The notes under the pieces are model-generated. The model did no database searches and was not told where the DNA came from. It saw only the letters and a list, made by a program, of their open reading frames with translations. From contig CAWAJB010000023.1 of the NCBI GenBank assembly GCA_963782185.1, forward strand, positions 248,001-312,000: a DNA stretch of 64,000 bases, in the 5' to 3' direction. Below are positions 8,688-18,834 of this stretch, in pieces. The stretch is from RYN-230 sp963782185. Its GTDB lineage: Bacteria > Actinomycetota > Actinomycetes > Streptosporangiales > Streptosporangiaceae. Both the position numbers and the translations under genes were made by a program. Position 1 is the stretch's first letter. The number at the start of each line of letters is the position of its first letter.

Positions 8688-8743
8688 CCGGCGAGACCTC
8701 CCTGGCCGCGGACGCGGTGACCGGCGAGACCTCCCTGGCCTAG
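8618..8743 (+). repeat. 33-bp tandem repeats at the 3' end of the MarR gene, frame-broken
   Basis: Two almost identical 33-bp units begin GCC(A/G)CGGACGCGGTGACC, and a more divergent copy lies upstream. They encode (T/A)DAVTGETSLA in one frame. The upstream coding frame enters them out of register: ACACCCCCTGG (around 8671) has one base fewer than the matching ACCTCCCTGG in the later copies, so the annotated frame stops at 8687. Confidence 0.7.
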
Positions 8744-9067
8744 CCCATCCCGGCTCCGCTGCCCAGCTCATTCGGCCGTTTCCGGCTCCCGGGGGCTGCG
8801 TTGCTGCCGGGCCGCCGCCGGTGGTGCGGCTCATCCGGGAGGGCCGGGGATTAACCAGCGCGCTATTTCCGTACCGGATAAGCACGAGCCCCCGCGGGCC
8901 GCGTTGTGGCGGGGGGCTGCCCAGCCGGTCCCCGGCCCTGCAGCCTGCCGTGGTCTGGGAGCGATGTTGCAGGTGGGAATAGCTGTCCTGGCTGCCGGTC
9001 ATGGGGAGGTCAAGTAGAGTCTTGCGCCAGATGTGCAGCAGGCCGGGGGCCGGGAGGTGGTGATCAC
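8744..9067. other. intergenic region upstream of small membrane protein
   Basis: No gene is recognised. The last part holds GGGAGG (9052-9057), the ribosome site of the next gene. Any promoter is not obvious. Confidence 0.35.
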
Positions 9068-9553
9068 GTGCCGAGGCATTTGCTGGGCGTAGCCTTCGCG
9101 GCCGCCCTGGCGGCGGCGATCTTCTTCGGCGGAGGCTGGGGAGTGGCGCACATGACCAGCCTGGCGGCGCAGGACGTCAGCCTGACCAGCATCGGCGGTC
9201 TCAGCGCCCTCGGGATCCTGCTGCTGGTCGGGTTGTTTCTCGGCATCCTGATGGTGGCCCCCGTGTCGCCGCTCAGCACGGCGCTGCCCGGGGCGGCCAT
9301 GCTGGCCTGGACCGCGCTGCTCGGGCTGAATGCCCAGCTCGCGGTGCGTATCATCCCGCTGCGTGGTGAGGGGTACGGCACGGGATTCCGCATCATGCTC
9401 GTCAGCGGCGTGCTGGTTCTGCTGGGCGCGCTGATGATCTGCACGGTGTTCGTCCCGTCCCGCTGGCGGCGAGTCCGTGCCGGCGATGCCGACAGCACCG
9501 ACGAGGGGGACGAGATCCCCGGGCGCCCCACCGAGACGCGCCTGCTCTCGTAG
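9068..9553 (+). CDS. small integral membrane protein, four predicted helices
   Basis: The protein has 161 residues and four hydrophobic segments: LLGVAFAAALAAAIFFGG, LSALGILLLVGLFLGILM, a third around TALPGAAMLAWTALLGL, and VSGVLVLLGALMICTVF. A short basic-then-acidic cytoplasmic tail with DADSTDEGDE follows. The GTG at 9068 is preceded by GGGAGG ten bases upstream, which decides the start over longer readings. I do not recognise the family; it looks like one of the small uncharacterised membrane proteins common in actinobacteria. It stands alone between the MarR gene and convergent aceA. Confidence 0.7.
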   Translation: MPRHLLGVAFAAALAAAIFFGGGWGVAHMTSLAAQDVSLTSIGGLSALGILLLVGLFLGILMVAPVSPLSTALPGAAMLAWTALLGLNAQLAVRIIPLRGEGYGTGFRIMLVSGVLVLLGALMICTVFVPSRWRRVRAGDADSTDEGDEIPGRPTETRLLS

Positions 9554-9639
9554 CCGGCCCCGCGACCGCGGCCCGGGCCGCGGGTCCAGGCGGCAGTGCC
9601 TGATCCGTACGGCCCGGCCCGGCGGCTCGGGGCGGGTAC

Positions 9640-10998
<1,359 letters not shown>

Positions 10999-11101
10999 TG
11001 GTGGTCCTCCCGACGTACTGCCGTCCCCTGGGTGGTTACTTCGAGCCTGGGGGCCACGCCGGGGTAAAACCAGGGCCAAACGTCCTGAAGAACGCTCAGA
11101 T

Positions 11102-11116
11102 TTCATCTAAGATGAA
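11102..11116. promoter_or_regulatory. perfect 15-bp palindrome between aceA and ramB
   Basis: TTCATCT-A-AGATGAA is a perfect inverted repeat with a one-base centre. It ends three bases before the ramB GTG and overlaps TAAGAT (11108-11113), a possible -10 box for a leaderless ramB transcript. A regulator bound here could repress ramB and influence aceA. RamB itself is the obvious candidate, by inference. Confidence 0.55.
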
Positions 11117-11119
11117 GAT

Positions 11120-12592
11120 GTGACAGAGTTCTTGGAGAAAGAACGGTCCAGATTTCCATCAAGTGGTCTAGACCTTGCGACATTCGGGCAGCGGCTCCGG
11201 CACCTGCGCCGGGCGCGCGGGTACACGCTGGCCGAGCTCGGTGCGCGGGTTGGCCGGGCGCCCTCGGCGCTGTCCCTCCTGGAAAACGGCCGCCGCGAGC
11301 CGAAGCTGTCCCTCATCGACGCGCTGGCCAAGGCCTTGTCCGTGCCGGCCGAGGAACTGCTGCGGCACCAGCCACCGAGCCGCCGGGCCCAGCTGGAGAT
11401 CGCGGTGGAAGAAGCGCAGCATGACCCCCTGTACGCCGACCTGGGACTGCCGCACCTGAAGGTTGGCGCGCGCGTGCCCAATGACGTGCTCGAGCACCTG
11501 GTCGCGGTGTACGCGGAACTGCGCCGGCAGCGCACCCGGCCGACGGCCACCCCGGAGGAGGCGCGGCTGGCCAACGCGGGGCTGCGTGACGCGATGCGGG
11601 AGCGGGGCAATTACTTCGCCGAGATCGAGCACGCGGCCGCGGAAGCGCTGGATTCGGTCAGCTACCGGGGCGGGGCGCTGTCGCAGGGGGCGCTGCTGGC
11701 CATCGTCGGCCACCACGGTTTCTCGGTCAGGTACGCGCAGGATCTCCCGCGGTCCGTCCGCTCCGTCACTGATCTGCGCCACCGGCGGATCTACCTGAAG
11801 CAGGAATCCATGGGCATGCACACCCCCCGGACGATCCTGCTGCAGACCCTCGGCCACTTCGTGCTCGGGCACGCGGCCCCGCAGGACTTCGCGGATTTCC
11901 TCCGCCAGCGGGTGGAAGCAAACTACTTCGCCGCGGCGGTGCTGGTACCAGAACGGTCAGCCTCGCGGTTCCTGCGCGAGGCCATGGAAGCCAGGGACCT
12001 GTCCGTGGAGGACCTGCGGGATGTGTTCTCGGTGTCCTATGAGATGGCGGCGCACCGGTTCACCAACCTCGCCACCCATCATCTGGACCTGACCTGCCAC
12101 TTCGTCAAGAACGACGAGAGCGGCACCATTTATAAGGCGTATGAGAACGACGGGCTGGCCCTCCCGGCCGACTCCACGGGTGCGATCGAAGGGCAGCGGA
12201 TGTGCCGCAGGTGGTCCGGGCGCCAGGTGTTCGGGTCCCCGGACCGCTACTCGCCCTACTATCAGTACTCGGACACCCCGTCCGGGACGTTCTGGTGCAT
12301 GGCCCACGTGGACCCGGGCGCGGAGCGCGGCTCCGCCATCACCCTGGGCACCGGCTACGAGAACTCGCGATGGTTCCGGGGCCGCGACACGACCACCCGG
12401 ATGGTGTCGCGCTGCCCGGACGGGGACTGCTGCCAGCGTCCCCCCGCCGGCCTGGCTACCCGCTGGGAGGGGATGGCCTGGCCGTCGGCACGAGCCCACT
12501 CGCACATCCTGTCCGCCCTGCCGACGGGAAGCTTCCCCGGGGTGGACGAGTCAGACGTGTACGAGTTCCTGGACCGCCACGACACCGAGTAG
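11120..12592 (+). CDS. ramB: RamB-like XRE-family regulator of acetate metabolism
   Basis: The N-terminus (about residues 20-75) is an XRE helix-turn-helix with YTLAELGARVGRAPSALSLL. The middle carries an IrrE/ImmA-type region: the pattern TLGHFVLGH corresponds to the zinc-protease helix but lacks the HExxH glutamate. The C-terminus is the Cys-rich DUF2083 part with MCRRWSG, FWCMAHVDPG and RCPDGDCCQ. This architecture is that of RamB, which controls isocitrate lyase and other acetate genes in corynebacteria and mycobacteria, and the divergent aceA supports the call. GTG 11120 follows a likely -10 box directly. Length (490 residues) fits. The Cys residues may bind a metal or cofactor. Confidence 0.88.
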   Translation: MTEFLEKERSRFPSSGLDLATFGQRLRHLRRARGYTLAELGARVGRAPSALSLLENGRREPKLSLIDALAKALSVPAEELLRHQPPSRRAQLEIAVEEAQHDPLYADLGLPHLKVGARVPNDVLEHLVAVYAELRRQRTRPTATPEEARLANAGLRDAMRERGNYFAEIEHAAAEALDSVSYRGGALSQGALLAIVGHHGFSVRYAQDLPRSVRSVTDLRHRRIYLKQESMGMHTPRTILLQTLGHFVLGHAAPQDFADFLRQRVEANYFAAAVLVPERSASRFLREAMEARDLSVEDLRDVFSVSYEMAAHRFTNLATHHLDLTCHFVKNDESGTIYKAYENDGLALPADSTGAIEGQRMCRRWSGRQVFGSPDRYSPYYQYSDTPSGTFWCMAHVDPGAERGSAITLGTGYENSRWFRGRDTTTRMVSRCPDGDCCQRPPAGLATRWEGMAWPSARAHSHILSALPTGSFPGVDESDVYEFLDRHDTE

Positions 12593-12677
12593 ATCAGCCG
12601 GAAGGGCTACTCGCGGGTAATTTAGGCGTGCTACTCTTCAGTAACATACGTTCCCCGTGCCGATCCCGAGGAGCATT

Positions 12678-13913
12678 ATGACCACTGGACCTGACGCCGC
12701 GGGCGGATTCTCCCTCGAGCCCGGGCCCGGCCTGCGCGAGATGCGGGACTGGGTGCACGGGTTCGCCGCGGACGTGATCAGGCGGGCCGGCGCCGAATGG
12801 GACGAGCGGGAAGAGACCCCGTGGCCCATCCTGGAAGACGCCGCCAAGATCGGGCTGTACTCGCTCGACTTCTTCTCCAGCCAGTGGCTCGAGCCGAGCG
12901 GGCTGGGCATACCGATCGCCTTCGAAGAGCTCTTCTGGGGCGATGCGGGCATCGCGCTCTCCCTCGTCGGCAGCACGCTGGCCGCGGTCGCCGTGGCGGG
13001 CAACGGCACCCCCGAGCAGATCGGGGAGTGGCTGCCGGAGATGTTCGGCGCCCCCGGCTCGGTAAAGCTGGGCGCGTTCTGCGCCTCGGAACCGGAAGCG
13101 GGCAGCGACGTGGGCGCCATCCGCACCCGCGCCGAGTACCACGAGGCCAGCGACGAATGGATCCTCAACGGCACCAAGTCCTGGGCCACCAACGGCGGGA
13201 TCGCCGACGTCCACGTGGTGGTGGCCTCGGTGGACCCCTCGCTCGGCGCCAGGGGGCAGGCCAGCTTCGTGGTACCGCCGGGCACCCCGGGGCTCAGCCA
13301 GGGCCAGAAGTTCCGCAAGCACGGGGTGCGGGCCTCGCACACCGCCGAGGTGGTGCTGGACGGCGTGCGGGTCCCCGGGCGCTGCCTGGTCGGCGGCCAG
13401 GAGCGGCTGGAGGCCAGGCTGGACCGGGTACGGTCCGGGGGGCGCAGCGGCGAGCAGGCCGCGATGAAGACGTTCGAGGCCTCGAGGCCGAGCGTGGCCG
13501 CGATGGCGGTCGGCGTCGGCCGGGCCGCGGTGGAGTTCGCCCGCGACTACGCCACGCAGCGGGTCGCGTTCGGCCGGCCCATCGGGCAGAACCAGGCGGT
13601 CGGGTTCATGCTGGCCGACATGCAGGCAGGCGTGGACGCCGCCCGCCTGCTGACCTGGCGGGCGGCCTGGATGGCCCGGCAGGGCATGGCCCTGGATGGT
13701 GCCGAGGGATCCATGTCCAAGCTGGTCGCCAGCGAGACCGCGGTGCGGGTGACCGAGCAGGCCATCCAGATCCTGGGCGGCAACGGCTACACCCGCGACT
13801 TCCCGGTGGAGCGCTGGCACCGGGACGCGAAGATCTTCACCATCTTCGAGGGAACCTCCGAGATCCAGCGGATGATCATCGGAAGGGCCGTCACGGGCCT
13901 GGACGTCCGCTAG
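12678..13913 (+). CDS. acyl-CoA dehydrogenase
   Basis: This FAD enzyme oxidises an acyl-CoA to the enoyl-CoA. The complete three-domain ACAD fold is present. Visible signatures are CASEPEAGSDVGAI with the FAD-binding loop, KSWATNGGIAD, ATQRVAFGRPIGQNQAV in the C-terminal helix bundle, QILGGNGYTRDFPVER, and FTIFEGTSEIQRMII, whose FEG Glu is the usual catalytic base. The ATG at 12678 is preceded by GAGGAG. The substrate cannot be inferred, although the neighbouring glyoxylate-shunt genes suggest fatty acid or branched acyl breakdown. Confidence 0.93.
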   Translation: MTTGPDAAGGFSLEPGPGLREMRDWVHGFAADVIRRAGAEWDEREETPWPILEDAAKIGLYSLDFFSSQWLEPSGLGIPIAFEELFWGDAGIALSLVGSTLAAVAVAGNGTPEQIGEWLPEMFGAPGSVKLGAFCASEPEAGSDVGAIRTRAEYHEASDEWILNGTKSWATNGGIADVHVVVASVDPSLGARGQASFVVPPGTPGLSQGQKFRKHGVRASHTAEVVLDGVRVPGRCLVGGQERLEARLDRVRSGGRSGEQAAMKTFEASRPSVAAMAVGVGRAAVEFARDYATQRVAFGRPIGQNQAVGFMLADMQAGVDAARLLTWRAAWMARQGMALDGAEGSMSKLVASETAVRVTEQAIQILGGNGYTRDFPVERWHRDAKIFTIFEGTSEIQRMIIGRAVTGLDVR

Positions 13914-13996
13914 TCCCTGGGCACCTGCTGCGGCCATGCCGGGCGGCCGCCGGATCCCGGCACGGTGAGGCGTGCCGGCGTGCCCGTACCCTGGTG

Positions 13997-15613
13997 ATGG
14001 TGACCAGCCTGATCGAGCACATCCTCAGTCTCAGCGGATGGCTGGCGCTGCTGATCGTCTTCGCGGTCCCGGCCCTCGAGTCCTCGGTCTTCCTCGGCTT
14101 CTTCTTCCCCGGGGAGACCGCGCTGATCCTCGGCGGGGTACTCGCCTCCTATGGCCGGGTGAGCCTGTGGGCGGTCCTGGTCGCGGGGATCTCCGGGGCC
14201 ATCGTCGGCGACTCGGTCGGTTACCTGGTGGGCCGCGAGTACGGGCACCGCCTGCTGCAGACCAGGCCTTTCCGGCGTTTCCTGAAACCCGGGCGCATCG
14301 AGCGCGGCCAGGAGTACCTGGCCAAGCGCGGTGGCCGCGCCGTGTTCTTCGGGCGTTTCACCGCAGCGCTGCGCGTCCTGGTCCCCGGCCTGGCGGGCAT
14401 GGCGCGGCTGCCCTACCGGGTCTTCCTGCCGTTCAATGTGGCCGGCGGCGCGACCTGGGGGGCGGGCATGATCGTGCTCGGCTACCTGGCCGGGGCGAGC
14501 TGGAAGAAGGTGGCCCACTACGCCACCCAGGTCGGCATCGCGCTGTTCGTGATCGTGGTGCTCGCTCTCGTCACCGGGCGCCTGCTCCGGTCGGCGCGCG
14601 ATCCGGAGAGCTGGGCCGGGCGGCAGGTCAGGCGGCTGGGCCGCAGCGGCCCGGTCCGCTGGCTGGGGCGGCACTTCCCGGTTCAGATCGCCTGGCTCGC
14701 GCGGCGTTTCCAGGCGGGTGTCCCCACCGGGTTCGCGCTGACCGTGACCGTGCTCACCTTGTGCGCGTGTGCCTGGTCCTTCGGGTCACTCACGAACAGC
14801 GTGCTGAACCACATCAACAGTGCCCGGCTCGATCCGCGCGTGCTCGCGTTCGTGGTCGGCCACCGGCAGCCCTGGCTCACCGGCCTGGCCAAGACGCTCA
14901 CCTGGCTCGGCTCGGGTTTCGTGCTGTGGCCCCTGGTGATCGGCTCCGGGCTGGCCCTGTGGCGGTGGCGGCGGGAGTGGCTGCCCGCGGTGCTGCCGGC
15001 GCTGTCGCTCGCGGGCGCCTGGGCCTGGTCGATGCTGACCAAGACGCTGGTCGCGCGGCCCCGGCCGCCGGCCGTGGACTGGCTGGGCACATTCCACGGC
15101 TGGTCCTACCCCTCCCAGCATGCGGCCCAGGCCCTCGGTGCGTGGGGCATGCTCGGGATCATGGTGATGGCCGGCCGTTCCTTCCGGGCCCGCACCCTGC
15201 TCATGACCGGCGCGTTCCTGATCGCTCTCGTCGTCGGGCTGTGCCGGCTGTACCTCGCCGCGCACTGGATGACCGATGTGCTGGCCGGCTGGGCGCTGGC
15301 GGGGATGTGGGGGTGCCTGCTGATCATTCCCTACCTGGCCGCCCGGCAGGCGGCTGCGAGCGGATCGAGCCGGCCGTCAGCCCCCCATCACGCGCCGCTC
15401 CATCAGCGCGAACAGGATGAGCACCGGGATGGTGGCCACCAGGGCGGCGCCGGACAAGTGCTGCCCCGGCTGCGCCCGCGAGCCCGGCGCCCCGGGATGT
15501 TACGCAAACTTCACCATCGGTCATGGGCCGACCGGGGGCCTCGATCAGGCCGCCCATGGCCCGGCGCGCGGAACCGGGCGGAAATACCCGGCGAAGCCGC
15601 GGCTGACCAGTAA
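13997..15613 (+). CDS. DedA family membrane protein fused to a PAP2 phosphatase
   Basis: Residues 1 to about 200 are a DedA/SNARE-associated domain: FFFPGETALILGG, GDSVGYLVGREYG and FGRFTAALRVLVPGLAG are its re-entrant-loop motifs, typical of lipid-recycling flippases. A linker leads to a PAP2 lipid phosphatase with the three motifs KTLVARPRP (near 349), PSQHA (near 371, Gln in place of the usual Gly) and CRLYLAAHWMTD (near 415). It probably dephosphorylates a polyprenyl or phosphatidyl lipid in the membrane. This two-domain order is known in bacteria. The last 80 residues after the final helix are charged low-complexity sequence reading antisense to an ABC-permease remnant, so the original stop was probably lost. 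GTG 13994 is an alternative start. Confidence 0.88.
   Translation: MVTSLIEHILSLSGWLALLIVFAVPALESSVFLGFFFPGETALILGGVLASYGRVSLWAVLVAGISGAIVGDSVGYLVGREYGHRLLQTRPFRRFLKPGRIERGQEYLAKRGGRAVFFGRFTAALRVLVPGLAGMARLPYRVFLPFNVAGGATWGAGMIVLGYLAGASWKKVAHYATQVGIALFVIVVLALVTGRLLRSARDPESWAGRQVRRLGRSGPVRWLGRHFPVQIAWLARRFQAGVPTGFALTVTVLTLCACAWSFGSLTNSVLNHINSARLDPRVLAFVVGHRQPWLTGLAKTLTWLGSGFVLWPLVIGSGLALWRWRREWLPAVLPALSLAGAWAWSMLTKTLVARPRPPAVDWLGTFHGWSYPSQHAAQALGAWGMLGIMVMAGRSFRARTLLMTGAFLIALVVGLCRLYLAAHWMTDVLAGWALAGMWGCLLIIPYLAARQAAASGSSRPSAPHHAPLHQREQDEHRDGGHQGGAGQVLPRLRPRARRPGMLRKLHHRSWADRGPRSGRPWPGARNRAEIPGEAAADQ
15360..15475 (-). pseudogene. remnant of a MalG-type ABC sugar permease C-terminus
   Basis: On the minus strand a frame reads QPGQHLSGAALVATIPVLIL, then FALMERRVMGG and a stop. 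Shifting one base at the G run continues LTAGSIRS. Together these match the last 35-40 residues of carbohydrate ABC permeases of the MalG class, whose final helix is followed by a GLTAG(A/S)xK/R ending. No upstream part of the gene is present, so this is a decayed scrap inside the tail of the DedA-PAP2 gene. Confidence 0.6.
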
Positions 15614-15958
15614 ATTCATGCTGGTGTGCTGCAATCGCCGGATGGTGGGGCGGTGCCCGGCCGCCGGTGCGGGGTTGTCGCGGCTGCTGGCTTGACGGGG
15701 ATGAAGGCCATATGGAGTATTTGCATCCGGTATGGGCCGGCATGTTCATCCGGTAACATCTGGTGGCGGTCGTGAGCGGCCGCTTCGCGCCCGCTGAGCC
15801 CGCCGGGGATACATATCCCGGTCCCTGCCCAAGAATGCAGCTCAGCGCGTTTCATAATTCCAGTGCGGGTTCATCACTTGCAGTGTGGTCATCGGCGCGG
15901 CGCTGTGCGCAGGTTGCTGTGGCGTTCCGGCGAGTAGGGCTGAGGGAGCAAACCAGCA
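15614..15958. other. intergenic region upstream of second GT-C gene
   Basis: I see no gene here. CATCCGGTA occurs twice as a direct repeat (about 15724 and 15746), a possible regulator site. Base composition is visibly less GC rich than in the flanking genes, as expected for promoter DNA. GGGAG near 15944 is the ribosome site of the next gene. Confidence 0.35.
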
Positions 15959-17608
15959 GTGAGCGGAACGATTGCGAGGCCGGCCGCCGGCGGACCGCCC
16001 GGTGAATCGCGCAGCGACGGGGATGCAGCGCAGAAGGATCGCCGGAAAGGCTGGCTGACCCCCGTCAGCGTGGCCATCGGCGTCTGCACCCTGGTGGCCC
16101 TGGCGCTGCGGCTGCTGCTGCTGAGCCGTCCCGGCTACCTGCTGGGAGTCACCGAATACGATGACGGCCCCTACTTCGGCAGCGCCGTCAACCTGATCCA
16201 CGGCTTCCTGCCCTACCGCTCGTTCGTCCTGGTGCAGCCGCCCGGGATCACCCTGCTGATGCTGCCGTCCGCGCTGCTGTCCAAGGTCACCGGGACGACC
16301 GCGGCGATGGCGACCGGACGGATCCTGACCACGCTGGCCAGTGCGGCAGGCGTGCTCCTGCTGGGCCTGCTGCTCCGGCACCGGGGCCTGCTCGCCGTGA
16401 TCGTGGGCTGCGGGATTCTCGCGGTCTACCCGGACAGCGTGTCCACCGCGCGCACCATCCTGGTCGAGCCGTGGCTGGTGCTGTTCTGCCTGCTCGGGGC
16501 CCTGGCCCTGTTCGACGGGAACCGGCTGACCAGCAGCCGCAAGCGGCTGCTGTGGGGAGGCGTCGCGTTCGGGTTCGCGGGCTGCGTTGAGGTGTGGGCG
16601 ATCTTCCCGGTCATCGTCCTGGTCGTCATGCTCCTCCCGCAGATCAGGCGGGCCGCCATATACGTAGGCGGGGTCGCCGTCGGCTTCCTTGTCCCGGTAC
16701 TCCCGTTCGCCGCCCTGGCGCCCAAGCGCTTCTACCAGAGCCTGTACGTGGCCCAGGTCGCGCCGCGGGCCGGGTCAACCCGGGTTCCGCTCCCCGCCCG
16801 GCTGAGTCACATGCTCGGCATCAGCACCCTGCATCTGCCCGCCCATCCGCGGCTGGTGATCCTGGCGGCCACGGCGGCGCTCGTCATCGTGGTCGCCGCG
16901 ATGATCGCCGTCGCGTGGCGGATGCTGCGGCAGGCGCCTCCCGCACTGGACTGGTTCGCGCTGGGCACCACCGCCGTGGTCGTGGTCATGTTCATGTGGC
17001 CCGATCAGTTCCACTATCACTTCGCCGCGTTCCTGGCGCCGTTCTTCGCGATGTCCATCGCCCTGCCGCTGTCGCGCCTGTTCGAGGCGCTCGGGCAGGG
17101 CACCACCTGGCTGCCCACGGCGGACGGGCGGCAGCTGTGGAAGCCGGCCGCGGTGCTGGCCAGCCTGGCTATCGTGGTCCTGGCCATGGATCAGGCCAGC
17201 TACGAATCCCATCTCCAGCTGCGCCTGGCCCCGGTGTCCCCGACGGTTGAGAAGATCATCCCCAAGGGTGCCTGCGTCGCCACCGACCAGGTGTCTTACC
17301 TGCTGATTGCCAACCGGTTCAGTCCCGCCCAGCCGAACTGCCCGCACATGCTGGACGGGCTCGGCAGTGATCTCGGCTTCTCCAACGGGCTCAAGCCGTC
17401 CACCGGCGCGGGCAATGACCCGACCGTCCAGGCGATGTGGCGGGACGAGTTCACCCACGCCCAGTTCGTCTGGCTGTCGTACAACTCCTGGCGCCGCGTC
17501 GCCTTGTTCCCGTGGCTGAGGACCTACTTCAAGGCCAACTTCGTGCAGGTCCACAAGAACGGCTGGCACGACACGCTGTACGCCCGCAAGGGCGCGCCCG
17601 CCGCCTGA
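15959..17608 (+). CDS. GT-C membrane glycosyltransferase (ArnT/GT39-like)
   Basis: This is a 549-residue polytopic protein with about ten hydrophobic helices. The first external loop carries EYDDGPYFG and then HGFLPYRSFVLVQPPG, the acidic catalytic motif and following PPG of actinobacterial polyprenyl-phosphate-sugar transferases. The C-terminal soluble part contains GACVATDQVSYLLIANRF and FVWLSYNSW, a periplasmic domain often seen in this class. It probably glycosylates an envelope polymer or protein. GTG 15959 is preceded by GGGAG at a fair distance. It is convergent with pobA, whose stop is 27 bp away. Donor and acceptor are unknown. Confidence 0.8.
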   Translation: MSGTIARPAAGGPPGESRSDGDAAQKDRRKGWLTPVSVAIGVCTLVALALRLLLLSRPGYLLGVTEYDDGPYFGSAVNLIHGFLPYRSFVLVQPPGITLLMLPSALLSKVTGTTAAMATGRILTTLASAAGVLLLGLLLRHRGLLAVIVGCGILAVYPDSVSTARTILVEPWLVLFCLLGALALFDGNRLTSSRKRLLWGGVAFGFAGCVEVWAIFPVIVLVVMLLPQIRRAAIYVGGVAVGFLVPVLPFAALAPKRFYQSLYVAQVAPRAGSTRVPLPARLSHMLGISTLHLPAHPRLVILAATAALVIVVAAMIAVAWRMLRQAPPALDWFALGTTAVVVVMFMWPDQFHYHFAAFLAPFFAMSIALPLSRLFEALGQGTTWLPTADGRQLWKPAAVLASLAIVVLAMDQASYESHLQLRLAPVSPTVEKIIPKGACVATDQVSYLLIANRFSPAQPNCPHMLDGLGSDLGFSNGLKPSTGAGNDPTVQAMWRDEFTHAQFVWLSYNSWRRVALFPWLRTYFKANFVQVHKNGWHDTLYARKGAPAA

Positions 17609-17634
17609 CCGGCCCGGCACCGCGCAGCGGCGGA

Positions 17635-18834
17635 TCAGGACCGCTGCGGGTAGCCGGTGTAGTTCTCGGCCAGCGACGCCGCGGCCGCCCGTGAGGTGGT
17701 GACGTAGCGGAGCTGGGCCAGCTGGAGTTGCGCGTCCATCCCGTCGGCGCCGGGCGCGGCGTGCAGCATGGTGGTCATCCACCACGAGAAGTGGGTGCGC
17801 CGCCAGACCCGGTCCAGGCAGGTATCGGAGTAGGCGTCGGCCAGGCGCGCGTCTCCGCGCAGCAGGTCTTCCAGCGCGCCCGCCAGGACCGCGACGTCCC
17901 CGAGGGCCAGGTTCAGTCCCTTGGCGCCGGTGGGCGGCACGATGTGGGCGGCGTCCCCGGCCAGGAACAGGCGGCCATGGCGCATCGGCGCGCTGACAAA
18001 ACTGCGCATCGGCGTGATCCCCTTGTCCAGGATCGGGCCTTCCTTGAGTTCCCAGCCGGGCAGGGCGAACCGCCGCTGGAGCCCGGCCCAGATCCGGTCG
18101 TCAGGCCACGCGCCGATCTCCTCGTCCCGGGTGACCTGCAGGTAGAGCCGGCTGACCAGCGGGCTGCGCAGGCTGTGCAGGGCGAATCCGTCCGGGTGAT
18201 GGGCGTAGATCAGCTCATCCGTGGACGGCGGGACGTCGGCGAGGATGCCCAGCCAGGCGTACGGGTACTCACGTTCCCAGACCGTGAGCAGGCCCGCCGG
18301 GACCGCCGGGCGGCAGATCCCGTGGAAGCCGTCGCAGCCCGCGATCGCGTCGCAGGTGACCTCGCGCCTGGTCCCGTCCGCGCTGGTGTACCGGAGGACC
18401 GGGGCGCTGGTGCCCAGGTCGTCAACCTCGGTGCCGCTGACGTCGAACTCCAGGTGGCCGCCGGCCGCCAGGCGGGCCTCGATGAGGTCCTTCACCACCT
18501 CGGTCTGCGCGTAGACAGTGACGGTCCGCCCGGTCAGGTCGCGGAAGTCGATGTGATGCCGCTCGCCGGCGAACTGGAGGTAGATGCCGCCGTGCTCCAG
18601 TCCCTCACGGTCCAGGCGGCCGGCCAGGCCCGCCTCACGGAGCAGGGTGACGCTGCCGTCCTCCAGCACGCCCGCCCGCTGACGGGCCTCGCAGTACGCC
18701 CGGCTCCGGTCTTCGACCAGCACCGAGTCGATGCCGCGCAGCGCGAGCAGGTGAGACAGCAGCAGCCCGGCCGGCCCGGCCCCGACGATTCCGACCTGGG
18801 TGCGCGTGCGCGCGGGTGCGGGTGCGGCGGACAC
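17635..18834 (-). CDS. pobA: 4-hydroxybenzoate 3-monooxygenase
   Basis: PobA is a class A flavoprotein that hydroxylates 4-hydroxybenzoate to protocatechuate using NAD(P)H and O2. The FAD motif GIVGAGPAGLLLSHLLAL is at the N-terminus, the DG motif is AGCDGFHG, and the second FAD motif is LAGDAAHIVPPTGAKGLNLA near residue 290. EARQRAGVLE is the usual substrate/flavin loop of PobA. Length (399 residues) is typical. Its GTG overlaps the TAG of the upstream aldehyde dehydrogenase by one base, so the two are very probably translationally coupled and act in one pathway. Confidence 0.93.
   Translation of the reverse strand: MSAAPAPARTRTQVGIVGAGPAGLLLSHLLALRGIDSVLVEDRSRAYCEARQRAGVLEDGSVTLLREAGLAGRLDREGLEHGGIYLQFAGERHHIDFRDLTGRTVTVYAQTEVVKDLIEARLAAGGHLEFDVSGTEVDDLGTSAPVLRYTSADGTRREVTCDAIAGCDGFHGICRPAVPAGLLTVWEREYPYAWLGILADVPPSTDELIYAHHPDGFALHSLRSPLVSRLYLQVTRDEEIGAWPDDRIWAGLQRRFALPGWELKEGPILDKGITPMRSFVSAPMRHGRLFLAGDAAHIVPPTGAKGLNLALGDVAVLAGALEDLLRGDARLADAYSDTCLDRVWRRTHFSWWMTTMLHAAPGADGMDAQLQLAQLRYVTTSRAAAASLAENYTGYPQRS

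Noticed and set aside
15614..15958. Small gene between the DedA-PAP2 and GT-C genes
   Set aside because: No frame shows coding-like codon use, a ribosome site or a recognisable product.
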